Of a stretch of 64,000 nt of DNA, positions 12,489 through 26,600 are shown in pieces (position 1 is the stretch's first letter; each line of letters opens with the position of its first letter). The stretch is from Manihot esculenta (lineage: Eukaryota > Streptophyta > Magnoliopsida > Malpighiales > Euphorbiaceae), in contig NC_035161.2 of assembly GCF_001659605.2 (NCBI RefSeq), positions 31,977,691 through 32,041,690 on the forward strand. The letters run 5' to 3'. Under the pieces are notes generated by a model that worked only from the letters and a program-made list of their open reading frames with translations, did no database searches and had not been told where the DNA came from. A program made the translations under genes and the position numbers.

Positions 12489-15400
12489 TTACATCCTTGA
12501 GATTTGGAGGGGAAATGCAGCTTCAACAATTTCAGATCTTAAAGGGAGTAGCTGGAGTTTATCCAGCCTACCAAGTTTCCCTAGTACATGCCTCTGACAG
12601 TTCACAGCAGCCATGACGCCAGCAGAGTAAGCTCCATGCACAGAACCCTGGTGCTCCATGCTCACCGCTTCCCCTCCAAAGAAAAGATTTCCCAGTGGTG
12701 CACCAAGCCTCTCATACACATCTTCTGGCTTTCCAACCACGTCATGCGCATAACAACCAAGTGAGTTTGGATCTGTTCCCCATCGCGATACAAGATAACG
12801 TACCTACACCACACCAACCAAATAACAAGTCGGTCATCATTTAGTATATTCAGCTTCAGAACAAAAGTATGCAGAAAAATGCATGAAATGGGCACTGAAA
12901 AACCATCAAATTATTATCCAGATTATACCTACACAATTCCCTTTTTACAGCAGAGTAGATTATGATAGTGACGAGTGAGTAAATGTTTGAACCAAACAAG
13001 ATTCAGTAGGTTCACTTTTCCAAATGAAAAGCTATACATTTCAAATGGATTGCCTCGGGTGAATAAAACAGATAAATCCTATTGAAACTAAATCATACAA
13101 GAAGGAAGAAACTATTTACCGGCTCCGTCGCGTCAGGAAACATTTTCTTCAGCTGTAACATCACAAAATTCGCAGAAGACTCATCAGATAGCTTCTCCAG
13201 ATCATATGCAAACCTACCAGCAGCCATATAGACAAGCACAGGATGCCCGGTTGCCTTGTGAAGATTGAGAAAATAACCACAAGCATAAGATGTCGGTGCA
13301 ACAATGCCCAGGAATTCCACATTTGGCCAAAATACTTTATCAAATTGTAATGCAACCTTATTTTCACTGCCAACACCAATATCTGAAATTGAAGCAACTT
13401 TCCATTTTGGCAACTTGGGTTCAAACTGAATTAAATTGGCTTTGAGAACCCCAATGGGCACCGTGACTATTGCAGCATCCGCTACAAAGTTCCTCCCTCC
13501 CTCAACCATGACCATGGCTTTATTAGACCCATAGCATATTTTTGTAACCCTGCTCATCAAGATTCAAAAAAGAATCAATCCTTCATTTGCATCCAAGTTT
13601 TATCGTTACTCGTAAAAACAATGCAAGCATATGGATGTGAGAAAATCAAGTAATAGCCTGCATTCAAGCACTCCATTATCATTACATGATAATTTTGTTT
13701 CCACATCCATTCATATAACAGAATTTCAATTCACAAGCTATGAATCTGATATTACAGGGACACTTCAAGAAAGCATTCATGAAAGTGATGCATAGGCATA
13801 GGCTGTCTCTCATCCCAATTGTCCACTGCTTATCCACACAGACATGCCGACAAACAAAACCAAGAAAGCAGTTCAAAAAACACTTGACTTATAAAATTAT
13901 CTTACACGTGCTTATTTACATATTATATCATAAGCACATCTCCATAACAATTAATAGGCAAAAGAATTAGGAACCAAGACTTGCAATCATTAGTAAAATA
14001 GAGACACATGACTTCAGACATGATGTGAACCATAATATATAAATATAATGGATAAAAGTAGATAAAGAAAATATGAAATCGATGTGAAGAAAGAAGCTTA
14101 CAATATTATCATAATAAAATCCTACGCTCTACCTTCTTTTTTTTTTTTTCCCAATTTCCTTTAACACAGATTATTTCAAAATGTTGAGTAAAAATGCAAC
14201 TGATATTGTTATAAAATAACAAGCATACCTGTGATTCAAGCGTATATCAATGTCTTTTGCAAGAGCCTTTATTATATGATCATAACCTTGCACCATAAGT
14301 CCATGACCACCAGAAAGAACATGCTCCTGTAACACAGGGAACAACCTTAACTAAGCAACAAGGCATAAGAGAAATCCAAAGTGACCTTAACCGAGAAACG
14401 CTTCAATCGTATTCAATTTCTCAAAAGGTAAAAAAGAAATCCACAAAATACATAAAAAAACATTAGAATTCCAGTGTCTAAAATTTACATTTCCCTTCTT
14501 ATATTTTAATGATCTACAGTAAAGATAATAATGAGAACTTAATTCTTGTTAGAAATGCCTTGGGGGATTTATTTTTTCCTTGTTATGTTGGATGAACTAC
14601 ACAACTGAAATTAGTGTCCGCTTTGCCATACCCCTTGCCACCGGCTCCTGATGAAAACTTCAAGCTTTCTATCCTGGGATGTCCCCATAGAGACAGATGG
14701 AAGCCCTTTAATGTAAATAGGGTCTGAAAGGAAGCTGTTTAATATAAATAAGTACTGACACCTGCCCTTTTTTTCCTTTTTCTTTTGATGCCTTTAGAAT
14801 TGTGTGCTTAATTTTACACATCATCGCAAAAGTAATAAATAAATTATAGCAAAGATAATTTGAATTTACAGCATAAGTTTATCAGTGAACTTTAACTTGT
14901 ATCTCAAAAAAAAAAAAAAAAACACTATTACTAGATTTTAATAGAATTCCAAAGTATTTCTAACCTTTACGCCTAGTGAACTTTTAATCAAAGTTTATAA
15001 TTATAGATGGATTATAGACTTTGTTATTTGGCCAACAAATAAAACATCTGACCAGATCTCTACATCTAGCAAGTAGCAATAGTGCCCTTATTGAAATAGA
15101 AATTAAAATTGAGTGATTTTATGGTGTAAATTGAAGTAAAGTTAGAGCATTAAATTTAATGATAAGTTACGTGATCACATGCGAAGTCCTAAGTTATGGT
15201 AACTGAATACATAAGTTAAAATTTTGACTAGCCTGATCCCATGTTTTCAGTGATATCATATCTGCGTCTACTGCAAACCATGCCTCCATTCTACAAATGT
15301 ACCATTGCAGTACTTCATATGCAAGTCCTTCTTGCCTGCCAGAAGTCACATAAGCAAAACTGAAGATCCTATAAAGTAGATTTCATGAACTCGTGTTACA

Positions 15401-18400
15401 AAATTTTCTTCCCTTTTTTTTAGTTCCTGTACCTTAATTCAGGATGCTTATCTAACACAAGCCCAATTGCCTGAAGAATTGACATGTCATCGGCATGTGC
15501 ATCTCTTACTCTCTCAGTCTAAAAGAATCAACATAAGAACTTTGTTCACTGATTGCAACTGAGAATGACTAATCTTCCATCCCACAATTTAATTGAAAGA
15601 TAGATACCTCTTTGAGAATCTTCTTGAATATATCTCCAACTTCTTTGACCAGCCTTTGTGGAACTTGATGTCCATCCATATCAAAAAGAGTATAACTGAA
15701 TCCTCAAAACAAGTTCAAACTTAATAAATAAGAAATATAAAAGATATCTATGTCAAACAGAGCTGAATGGTGAAATGATCCATATACCCCAATTAGTTTG
15801 GGATTAAGGCTCATTTGCCATTGTTATATAACAAAGTATATATGATATAAATTTAATCCAAGCAGCAACTACTATATTAATTAATGACTCCATCTAGAAG
15901 CATAGAGTTTATTCATATCCTATTGTCTTTCCTCATTTCATGGAGGCAACAACATTGCATAGTTGGATCACTGCGTTTAAGACTTGAACTAGAAAAAATA
16001 TATATACATATATATTAATCTGCAAAAATAGTTGTGGAAGTCCATTTTGGGCATGTGAGAATACAAATGTAAAACCAGTAAATAAATTACCTCTCTAAAT
16101 CATGGTCATACAATACTGAGTCATCACCACTCGTCCGGTACAGTGTGAGCCCCAAGGAGCGAATGATTGGAGCCAAAGGATTCTCGTTGCAGACACCATG
16201 TAGCCTGAATGGTATCCATAGCACAAGATGTTAAATCATGCTTCATCAACTGAAGAGTTATTTCAAATTGGAAAGCAGTAAGAAATGTATTTCACATTTA
16301 CAGACAACAAAAAAATGACAGCAAACCCAGTGAAATAAATTACAAGTAGCAGGAAAAAAAGACTTAAAATAATCAACATTAAACACAAAAAAGAAATGGG
16401 GATCTTTGCATAATCTGCATGATATATCCATTAGGTTTCCAATGCAAAGGAGACTAGGCAAACAAGGCCCTTCATTAAAATTTCAGAAATAATGGATACC
16501 AACTGTTCTCTTCCAGCTTAGTTTAGTAAATTATTTCGTGAATAATGTTGCTAGAGTTTAAGAGATATTCAACTAAAATGAATATACATTCATCAATCAA
16601 TGATAATACTTATCTCCTATCCACATTGAGGAAATATAAAGATCAAATAGATCAATAAATAAAGAAATCAATGAAATCTACGTATGAAATTTGGGAAACT
16701 TGCCAAAATGAGTGAAGCTGCATTGACTTTGTTGACATATAGTACAAATATTCACTTCATTATGGCATCATTACATGAATTATGTGGACATAATTGCCAA
16801 ATAGGAACTCATCACAGAGCAACCATAAATGTGCACATTTTAGTACAGGTAAAGATCTATCCAAGCCAACCATTCATCAAATTTATTTCAATAATTCAAT
16901 ACTGGGAATTCCTTATCGAAATATCCAAATAAGCACAGGAAAGGAAAACCTATTTACAAAATTTATCAATGTTGATTGCTTATTAATAGTTCTTGAGTTG
17001 GATCATCGTAAGAGATTAACTTGCAGTTTAAGGCAGGACATCTCATTTGTGGCACAATTACTCCCCATGTGCAGAACACTAGATTACACTTGTGCACTTG
17101 AGAACAAAACTTGATACATCTAGCACATGGGTAAAATGCAGAACACAACATAACTAGAAGAAGTGATGATACCATGTTAAATCATCCAAGAAAGCCGCTC
17201 AAATAAGGAAACAAAGAAGACCATGTAACGTTTAAGGACATATGTTGCCAAGTTTCATATACTGTAACTAGGTATAGTAGATCCAACTATATATCAGATG
17301 CATCAAGGTGATCTGAAATAGTATGACTGTATGAGAACATGGGGAAAAAGAAATGAATGGGAAAAAATAACACAACAAAAAAATGCATTCATGGATAGAG
17401 GTTAAAACCATTGTGGATAAGTTGGGAAGATCATTTAAAAATGCCTACTATATAGTAGATGCACCACCGCAAATAACTGATTGAATTTTAGCAGTAGGAA
17501 CCAAGAAGATGCATAAAAATGACCAGAAAAATATACACCAAAAATTGATTTCGTTCCACATTAGATCCCAACACTCTAGAAAAAAAAAAAGAACCAAGAA
17601 AATGATCCATATATCTAGCTAAATTCAATCAAGACTAAGATTAAGTTGTGATTTGTGACCAGAGAAAATCACTCCTCCAAGACCTTTCAAAAAAGATAAT
17701 CTTATGACATTATCATAGATCCAAAAGACTCTAAAACAATTAAGTATATCCCATAAAAATTTTTAATGATTTAGTTCACGCTTGCAATAATGATGATAAT
17801 AATAATGATAATAATAATAATAATAATAATAATTAACGGAGAATACAGCCCCAGATCTGATATAAGTTCTTCATTCTTGTCCTCTCTCTCTTCATGGCGT
17901 TCTGTTGTATACATTATTCCAGTAGCATAAGCAACAAATGCAAATAGAAAACCACAGGTTTATAGGAGTTTGGTCAAGAAGAGATCAAATAAGTGGTGGT
18001 ATGGGGAAAAAAATGAGTATGCTAAACTAACACATGACAGAGAAGTTGTTCTTTTTATGCATAAACCTGATCATAAGCAACGGATGCATTGAAATTGAGA
18101 GAGAGAGAGGAGAGAGAGGCAAGGAGGAAGATATTACCATGATGCTCCCATATCCACCGGATAACCAAACGAATAGTCAGTATGAATACGGCCACCAAGT
18201 CTATCTCGTGATTCTAGCAATATTACCTTTACCAAATGACAATAACTTGTCATTAATTCAGGCATATGTATATATTTATATGCATATGTTTGGGTGCTGA
18301 AAAACAAATAATATATTCACATACACAATTTCTATATTATTAATTCGTTACACTAAGCTGACCTTAAAAGATGCATCATGGAGGAGTCGCGCAGCAGCAA

Positions 18401-20188
18401 GCCCTGAAATACCACCTCCAACTATAATGACAGTAGGTAGTGAACTGTTTTCACTCTCAAATTTTGAAGCAAAAGAACCTACTCATAAGATCAACACAAG
18501 CCAGCAAACATTCAGTACTTGCAAACTGAAACGAATGTACTCTAACAAGAACAGAAAAGGGAGAGAGAGCCAGTTTGCATATTTATTCAATCTCATATCT
18601 TTCTCTCAAAATTCGCAGACAACAAGAATGTATGATGACAAAGCAAAATTTATGCTGCAATAACTCTGAAAATGTTTTGTCCCCGGGTATGAGTATAAAC
18701 TATGAGAATATATGTCCAAATATTAAAGTCGGCAACATTTCAAAATTCATTTTTCAAATATTCTTTTAAGGTTTCCTAGAGTCCAGATATCCTTAACTGA
18801 AACAGGTGTCTTATTGTAGGAAAGTTGAAGCAACCATGATCAGACAAAATTTCCCTATTCTTTTTTGGATAACCAATAATACACCAGAATTAATGGAAGA
18901 TGTATCAAGACAGTAAACTAACACATATTAACATAACCATGAGACGCAAATAATGGCACATTCTTTTACACTGTTTAGGAGGCCATTTTCGAAGGTAAGG
19001 TATATGAATGACTTATTTGAGAGCAAAGTTTTCAGAAAGTGAATTGGGCCTTAGAAGTTTTTATAATTTCTAAAACTCACCTTTTTCAACTCATCCCATT
19101 ATTATTAGTTGGTTGAAAAGGTTTTTAACCTCCTATTCGATTATCTTACCTCACTCCAAACAGACTTTAAGCAGGACATTGGTTGCGTATGTACGTAATC
19201 TAATGGACTACAAAACTACGGGTAAACTTAACCATTTGAATCCTATATAATTCTCAAACCAGAAGAAAAAAATGTGATAAATAATAAAGGTTGCTGCTTA
19301 ATAAATGGACCAATAGGCAGTTTGCCTGTGATGTGCTGCTAATACGAGATGAGTAAAAGCCTGTTTGACATTATGGTTCAGACTATAAAAGTACTTTTCA
19401 ATTTCATATTTCTTTATTATTATAACTAAAACATATTAATTCAATTTTAAATTAATTTTTAAAATCCCTAACTAATATGTTTTTCAAGAAAACAGCTCTA
19501 ATCACAATATTAAAAGTCTTCCTATAGTGGTTATACACTAGCCAATTAATATACGCAATAAAGAGTAATATTATAGTAAGTCTCACTGATCATAAACATT
19601 TATAACTTGGTGCTTGTAAGAATATTCCCGCTCCACACACAATAGACATAATGGTTAGTGTATAAGCATCTCGGTGCTTGTGAGAATATTCCGTAAAAAA
19701 CACAACTGAGAATTTCTAGGACTATTATATCCTTGTAATAAAAAGAAAAAGAGAATCTTCATACAAATAATATTACTCCACATTTCCCACCAATTAAGAG
19801 AAGTTCATTTTAAGGGATTGAGAAATGTCTCTTCTTTTCCCTTTTTACTCTCTTATATATGTTGTTTTGTTGTCCAAACAAGAGAATTTAGGAAACTCTT
19901 CTCTCAGATTCCCTCCATCCAAACAAAACAAGACACACAACAAAGAAAATTAAAAATAACTCAAAAAGAGCCAGCATCCAATGTGTGTGTATATATCAAT
20001 ATTCAAATATCCACGATGATTCAATGTTCCCAATTTCCATTTCTTGTTAGAACTAGTTGGCTAAGAGCGCAAAAAGAGAAGAAAAGAAAGACGAGATTAA
20101 AAAAAAAAAACATGAACAAGGAGCCTGAAATAATGATATACTAACCGTCTAGTAGCAGATTGTGAAGAGATAAGATGTTGGCGTCCAT
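12489..20188 (-). CDS. PAO4: Peroxisomal polyamine oxidase (PAO2/3/4 clade, PAO4-like)
   Basis: FAD-dependent amine oxidase that back-converts spermine/spermidine, producing an aminoaldehyde and hydrogen peroxide. Ten exons join in frame: 20188-20146, 18478-18363, 18226-18138, 16204-16091, 15695-15608, 15518-15433, 15335-15233, 14326-14229, 13549-13120, 12803-12489, giving 493 residues, close to the family length of about 490-500. Residues 35-41 are the dinucleotide-binding GGGISGL, followed by [19 protein letters not shown] and GASWLHG. Later come the central [16 protein letters not shown] and the C-terminal FAD segment NLFFGGEAV with [10 protein letters not shown]. It ends LQISRM, a type 1 peroxisomal signal as in Arabidopsis PAO3/PAO4. 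Exon 1 codes only [14 protein letters not shown]; an in-frame stop just upstream of exon 2 makes this distant exon necessary. The intron after 15233 has a GC donor. The leader contains a uORF. Confidence 0.93.
15231..15232 (-). other. Non-canonical GC donor of PAO intron 7 (GC-AG intron 14327-15232)
   Basis: The exon ends TGGGATCAG and the intron begins GCTAGT. The next exon starts GAGCATG after ACAG, joining WDQ to EHVLSGGHG as in other plant PAOs. No GT is available that would keep this frame and protein sequence. GC-AG introns are a known minority class spliced by the major spliceosome. Confidence 0.75.
17771..17835. repeat. ATA/AAT microsatellite in PAO intron 3
   Basis: Interrupted (TGATAA)/(TAA) run ending in about nine uninterrupted TAA units, inside the long intron between exons 3 and 4. 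Confidence 0.9.
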
Positions 20189-20640
20189 TTGATAAAGCGA
20201 GAGAGAAGAGATGCAGATAACCCAAAATCGATATAAGTAGGAACAGAAGAGAAATTGCTCGCTTGACTGATTGAATTGATGTGGTTGGGTGTGTGATGAT
20301 AAAAATTGCGAAGAATGAAACTGAAATTAAGGGTGTATAGGAATCAAGAAATTGGAAATTAACTGGAAAGAATGGTAGAGCATGAAGATGAGAAGGCCGG
20401 CAATGACGCGGCTGAGATTGGAAGAAGAACGAAGCTTATCAAACCAGTTCATAATAAATTTTGGTGTTAACGAACAATAATTTTGAAATCGAAGCGTCGA
20501 GCCAGGGTTGCATAGATCGACGCAGATCAGCAAAATTCCTGCCTCTTTTTCTTTCTTTCTTTCTCTCACTTTCCAAGAAAACAATGGAACAGCCTAACTT
20601 TGCCCAGCTCCCAGTCCCGGCAATCTGATCTCCGTCTGCT
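20189..20640 (-). promoter_or_regulatory. Probable PAO 5' leader and core promoter region
   Basis: Between the PAO start codon and about 20640 the sequence is less AT-rich than the flank and pyrimidine-rich on the coding strand, with a (TTTC/GAAA)n tract at 20547-20572. It carries the 41-codon uORF. The transcription start is not determinable. Confidence 0.45.
20327..20452 (-). CDS. Upstream ORF (41 codons) in the polyamine oxidase 5' leader
   Basis: On the minus strand an ATG at 20452-20450 opens a 41-codon ORF ending TAA at 20327, 138 bases before the PAO start codon. The peptide begins MNWFDKLRSSSNL and has a hydrophobic second half (IAGLLIFMLYHSF...). A longer in-frame ORF starting at 20584 exists, but that ATG may lie upstream of the transcription start. 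Arabidopsis PAO2 is known to have a translated-repressing upstream ORF in its leader that responds to polyamines, so a similar role is plausible here. It is inference, because the transcript start is unknown and I cannot compare the peptides. Confidence 0.55.
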   Translation of the reverse strand: MNWFDKLRSSSNLSRVIAGLLIFMLYHSFQLISNFLIPIHP

Positions 20641-20649
20641 ATTAATAGA

Positions 20650-22857
20650 AAAAAAATCTTTCCTGCGCGTTCGGATTCGAGGGGTAATTTCGGGATTTGC
20701 ATGATAAAGCCGTGATTCAGTGGAGCTTCGATTTGGCTAGTAACTTTATGGGAAATTTATAAAATATCTCGGTAGTTAAAATTAGATTGATTAAATTTGG
20801 AATTGAATAAAAAATAAATTTGATTAATTTAGTAAATTCAATTTTCTTCAATTTAATATAAAATTAGAAAACCTTTAGTCCTTTAATCAAAATTAAAGAG
20901 GTTATCAATGAATTGGGTAATCTACACAAAATTTACCCTAATTTAGAATTGTAATAATAAAGTATATAAATTTTATTTTATAACGTGAAACTCCTAATTA
21001 AATAATATTAAAATTCATTTTATATGTAATAGTGAGTTTTTAAATTAAATTTATGCTACTTGTTAAATAGATATATATAATATTTAATTAATTTTTAATT
21101 TTTAAAAATCAATCAAATAATTTTTTTAATTTTTTAAAATATTAAAAATTAATTAAATATTAGAGATAAAGTAAAAAAAAAAAATCAATATTATAGTTAA
21201 TCTAAAATGGTATTGGCAAGTTGGGCTCCTTCACGCTCACCCAGTGGGGGAGTATATCCATTGAGTGCGCCAAACGCCACCCCTAATGTGGGGAAAAAGC
21301 TTAGGTGGGCCCACTTTATTACGTATTTCCACAACAGCCCTTGGACCTTTGGTCCACTGCATGGCAGTTGCCAAACTTCAGGTGCCGACAAAAAGGACGG
21401 AACGGAGGCCGAAGCTGCCAAGATAAAATTATTATATAAATTATAATAGGCTTTGAAAGAATTAGATGGCGAATGGAAAATGAATTTGATTGGCACAGAA
21501 TAAAAAAAGGAAAATTTCTAGGTAAGGTAAATTAAAACCAGTACGGCGAAGAAAGCTAAAATTTATAAAGTAATAAAAAAATAATATGTTCAATTAAAAT
21601 AAATCCCATATTAATTATAAGGAATATCAATTAATTTAATTATGTTGTTTTTTTATATATGTATTTTTCACGCAAATGGGTTCATGCGTTTGCTTGACGT
21701 ATGAATTCAATTATGATTTATAAGGTGGCTAACCCTTGATTTTAAATTATATAGAAATACAGTAATTTAAGATAACAAAAAGAATAAGATATAATTTTAT
21801 CCGAATATAAAAATATTTGTGAAGCATAACACGTAGAGAGGAAATCAAATGGGCATGTTGACTCTTCAATAAGAAGAGAGGGACGGCGGATCGAAGGATT
21901 GATCATGGATGACAACAGGGCCATATATATAAATCCATTTTAATAAATTTAAATATAAAAATTAATACTCGATTTCACTCCCAGTTTCAATTTTATAATT
22001 TAATTAATGATATATATATAATTAAAATTATGGTTTTTATTTTTTACAAAAATGTAATTTTAAAATTTATGTAATATTAACTAAAATTTATAAAATAAAT
22101 AATGATAATAATTTAAAATAATTTTTAATTTGGTGTTACTATTCCTATAATTAATCCCCCTAATAAATGCACTATTCAAATGTCGAGTCACATGGCTCAA
22201 CATGCTTGAATGGACAGACCAGAAACTGGATCATTGTTTGATGCAGTGCACAGTTGGCAATTACATGCTGAGTCATGGCGTCGACATTCAAGGCTTCCTC
22301 ACAATGTTTTATATTCTTTTAAAAAATATTTACAATTTAATTTCAAAATATTACTATTATTTATAATAACGTGTATGCATTTTTTTTAAATTTATTAAAA
22401 TATTTTTATATTTTCACTTCATTAATAAAATAATTATTTTATTTATTTTTATAATTAAAAATATAATAAAAAGCTAAATTATTCCTTTTTTTATTCTCCT
22501 CCTCCTTCTCCTTCTCTTTCTCCTTTTTTTTTTCTCCTTTTTCTTTTTTTTTTTCTTTTTCTACTTCATTAATTTTCTTCTTATTGTTCATTGATTCTTC
22601 TTCTTCCTCTTCTTTTATTCTTTTTCTTTTTCTACTTCATAATATATAAAAAATAAAAATATTTTAATAAATTTTTAAAAATATAAAAATTTATTTATTA
22701 ATAATAGTAATATCTAAAATCTAAATAAGAATTTTATTTCAATTTCTCTCTTATTTTTAACAAAAAAAAAGAAAAAAATATTTCGTTAAAAAAAATTTTA
22801 ATAAATTTTTAAAATTATAAAAATTGAATTATTAATAATTACACTATTTCAAGATTA

Positions 22858-22894
<37 letters not shown>

Positions 22895-23300
22895 ATAATG
22901 CTTATAGATTTTTTAAAGTCCCGACAACCTCTGGAAAAGAAGTTTGAGTGACTCAACCCCTATCTCGTCGAGATAAACCAATGTCTAAAGATGTCTTAAC
23001 TATTTAAATTTGACGGCTTTGACCTCACTATTTTTTATATAAATAAGCACACAAATTGCACTTTATTATTATTATTTGCTTAGTTTTATTTCAAATATAT
23101 GCCGACAAACTAACCACCCAAATACTATTTTTAAGAGAAATATTTTTAACTTTTTATTAGATTGACTCATAAATTTATAGTTATGCCTAATTCTAAAATT
23201 TCTATATTCAATTTTATATACAAATATTTTATCTTCAGATTATGAAATCGTAGAAAATAGTCGTCAGAGGAAAGCATAATGGCATGAAAGATAAAAGACT
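20650..23300. other. Intergenic region between PAO promoter and the 3' end of the DJ-1 gene
   Basis: Mostly AT-rich. A sharp GC-richer island at 21205-21440, flanked by pure A/T DNA, has no recognisable protein in any frame; it may be a gene or repeat fragment. A pyrimidine-rich tract (22490-22640) and a (TA)n run (about 22862-22890) are simple sequence. Confidence 0.5.
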
Positions 23301-23690
23301 GGGAGAAGGAAAAACCTGCAGAAACGCTGCGTTTTGGTTTCCAAGGTAAGTAACACCATCACATCAGAAATGGAAGTTGTTCACCAATTTCTCCAATGCC
23401 CCAACTGCCTTTTTATATGGACTATGAAGAGCAGATCTGAAAACAGTTTCTGACCATCAAGGCATGGAGTATTAAACACATGCCATTGACAATGACACGG
23501 CTAACCACCAAAATAAGAACGTTCAAAACTTTCCTTACAAACCAAAAAACTTATGCTACAACAAAGCAAGCGACATGGGCTTATGCACTCAAGATCCATA
23601 GTTTGTGTCCATCACAAGTTGACATGCTAGATATCAACGTTTTATTTGATGTAGGCATGTTACATATAAGGGCTACATACACATTAGCAG

Positions 23691-26600
23691 CTAAAATGAG
23701 ACCCGGATACCGAGCAATGCCATCAATTGAGAGATGAACTCAGGGTGCCCTGGCCATGCAGCTCCAGTAACCAAATTTTCATGAGTGTAGCAACGATGTA
23801 TTGGATCAGGTTCTAGCCATGTTGCCCCAGCCAAGACCACGTTAATCTTCACAGCAGGATATGCAGTGCACTTTTTTCCCTACAGGTTTATTCATCTAAA
23901 AGGTTAACAACATGTTTAAGCAAAGAGGAAGAAAACTATGTTTCAAATGGAAAACATCAAGATTTTGTGATGACATATATCAGTGTGTGCACGCTTGCGT
24001 GCGGTGTGCCAGCATGCATGCACAAAGTGAAAATAACGTGAGTAAAATCCTCTTTTGACAACATCAGTGGAACTACCTTCAGAACACCTGCAGCAGCTAA
24101 AATTTGCTGTCCATGGCAAATGGATGCCACTGGCTTCCCAGATTCCATGAATTGTTTCACTAATGTGAGCACCGTCTCATCCAGTGCCAAATATTCTGGT
24201 GCTCGGCCTCCAGGGATGACAAGAGCATCATAACTTGAGGCATCCAACTCATTGTAGGATGCTGTTAAATTGAAACGATGCCCTGGCTTCTCACTGTAGG
24301 TCTGGTCTCCTTCAAAATCATGGACAGCAGTTGGACAGAAATCTCCAGCCTTTTTCTTGGGACAAACTGCATCCACATGGCACCCAAGTGCTTGAAGAGA
24401 CTGGAAAGGGACAGTCACCTCATAATCTTCCATGTAATCCTGCAAATAGCAACACAAAAAGAAATAGTTCTCAGAAACCATTAGAAAGCATATGGTTCCA
24501 TCAAGCTAGACCATAATCAAAGGCAAATGCAGTACATAACCAAATGGTGTATGAACAGGCTTTATCATCCATTTGGCAATCAAACTCAGAATTAAAAGAA
24601 TAATAATGAATCTGTTTCTCCTTCACCATTTGGCAATCAAACTTGGTAAAGATCCCAGTTCAGAGTTCTAAATCAAATGACTACCATGTATTGAAACACA
24701 TGAGGAATGGTAGCTCCATGGTACACGATTACAGCCACCCCTCTGATGCATTAGCTGAACCCAGCATTACAAAGTCACTCACATAGTAACTGTAAAGCCA
24801 ATCCAGTAGAACCAGACATACAGAGAAGGGTAATAACTTGGGTACCTTTGCCACCTAATAATCTACAACATGGGGTAGCTTGTTTGGATGGTTTGAATGT
24901 CTTACATGCAAGAGGCTACACAACTATCCAGCTCTTGCAAATGCAGATTTATCACCAAAATGCTTCATGAATATTCAGAGACATAACAGCATAAAGTAAA
25001 ACAGTGCATTTCCAGGTGATTCCAGTGGCTAAGACTCCTCAGATGGATTTTTTTTTTATAAACTAACAAGAAAATGAATAAAAATGGGTTATGACACTGA
25101 ATCCATAGACTTTTATTTGCCTAATTCTTATATTTGAAACCATATGTTACTAGAATTCAATTAAAGAGGCCATTTTGAGAGGTGCCAAGATTCCAATGTA
25201 TTTAATGAATCTCTATTTCAAGGCACCATTTATTTAAAGTTCAGTTGTCTATTACAAATGGGGTAATTTGGAAAATGAAATACCTTAATTCACTTTTCAA
25301 ATATTCCAAACAATAGAATTCAAATAAATTCTATCACCTTAACGTTCATGGGTCTATTGTAAATCCATCTAATCTGCACATCACCGTAATTGTTCCAAAC
25401 AGAGTGAAAAGCAATTTTATTTTTCAACTCTAGCATGAACAATCAAACTAGAATCAAAAGTCTTCTTAAGAATGAAAATCGAACAGACAAAAATTTTGCC
25501 ACTTTTCCAGATTATGTATCTTGCATGGCATCTCTGCTATTTTAGATCAGTGTCTATGAACTCTCATTACACTTTATATTATCTGAGAAGAAGAAGAAAT
25601 CCAGTGATAGGCCTCTCTATCTACTTAAATCCAGCAAGTAATTACAACTTACCCCACAGAGAAACAGAATCCTTTTGTTTGCGCCAGTTATGCTACCTCC
25701 TAAAGCCTTCACAAAAAGCTGAATGAACTCAGGATGTGCATCATATGTAGCCCCGGTAATTATATTGCCATCAGCAACACAAGTCGCCATGGTTTGAGCT
25801 TCAACCCAATGAGCACCAGCATCAATAAGTATGGGTTTCACAGGAGGGTAAGCAGTGCACTTCCGTCCTTTTACACAGCCTGCAGCTGCCAAGATTATTT
25901 GTCCATGGCAAACAGAGGCAATTGGCTTTCCAGCATCTGAAAACTTCCTGACACAATCTAACACAGATTCATTCATGGCAAGATATTCTGGAGCCCGTCC
26001 TCCTGGTATCACCAACCCATCATATTTGCCAAAATCAATTTCATCAAATGTTGCATTGAGAGAAAAGTTATGCCCAGGCGACTCAGTATATGTCTGTCAT
26101 CATAGAGAAGAAAACAATTCAATTTTTTGTGATTTACTTCATTCAATCAGTAGATATACACCTACAGAACTGAAATGCAAAAATTTTCATTATCTTACCT
26201 AAAATCAGCTCATGAACAGCTCACTTTTAAGTTAGTATCGTGATGAAGATAATGATGGGGAAAAATACTAATATAGAAATGGGAGGGGCATTAGGTGCTT
26301 GCATGACAAAATCAATAGTACTAACTAAAGCATAGGAAATAGAATAGATCATTAAAAGATGAAAACAAAGGAAGAAAACGAGAAGAAAGCGATATAGCAC
26401 ACTCCTCAAGTACCGGGTGAGCCGATCATCTTACTCTGACCCAATGAGTGGCTTGTTCGGCCTTAGCTCCTTGTCAGAAATAGCTCACTCGGTCTTGTGG
26501 TTCACCTAGTTGGAGGCTCCACCAAGGCCTCAGCAAGGCCTGTCCACCATTTGTCCATCCAGACATGGGCAACATGTCATTTACTTCAGCCTTTGTCTGG

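Noticed and set aside
20439..20702. Second minus-strand ORF (MQIPKLPLESERAGK...) overlapping the PAO leader
   Set aside because: Its start probably lies upstream of transcription and it overlaps the better-placed 41-codon uORF in another frame.
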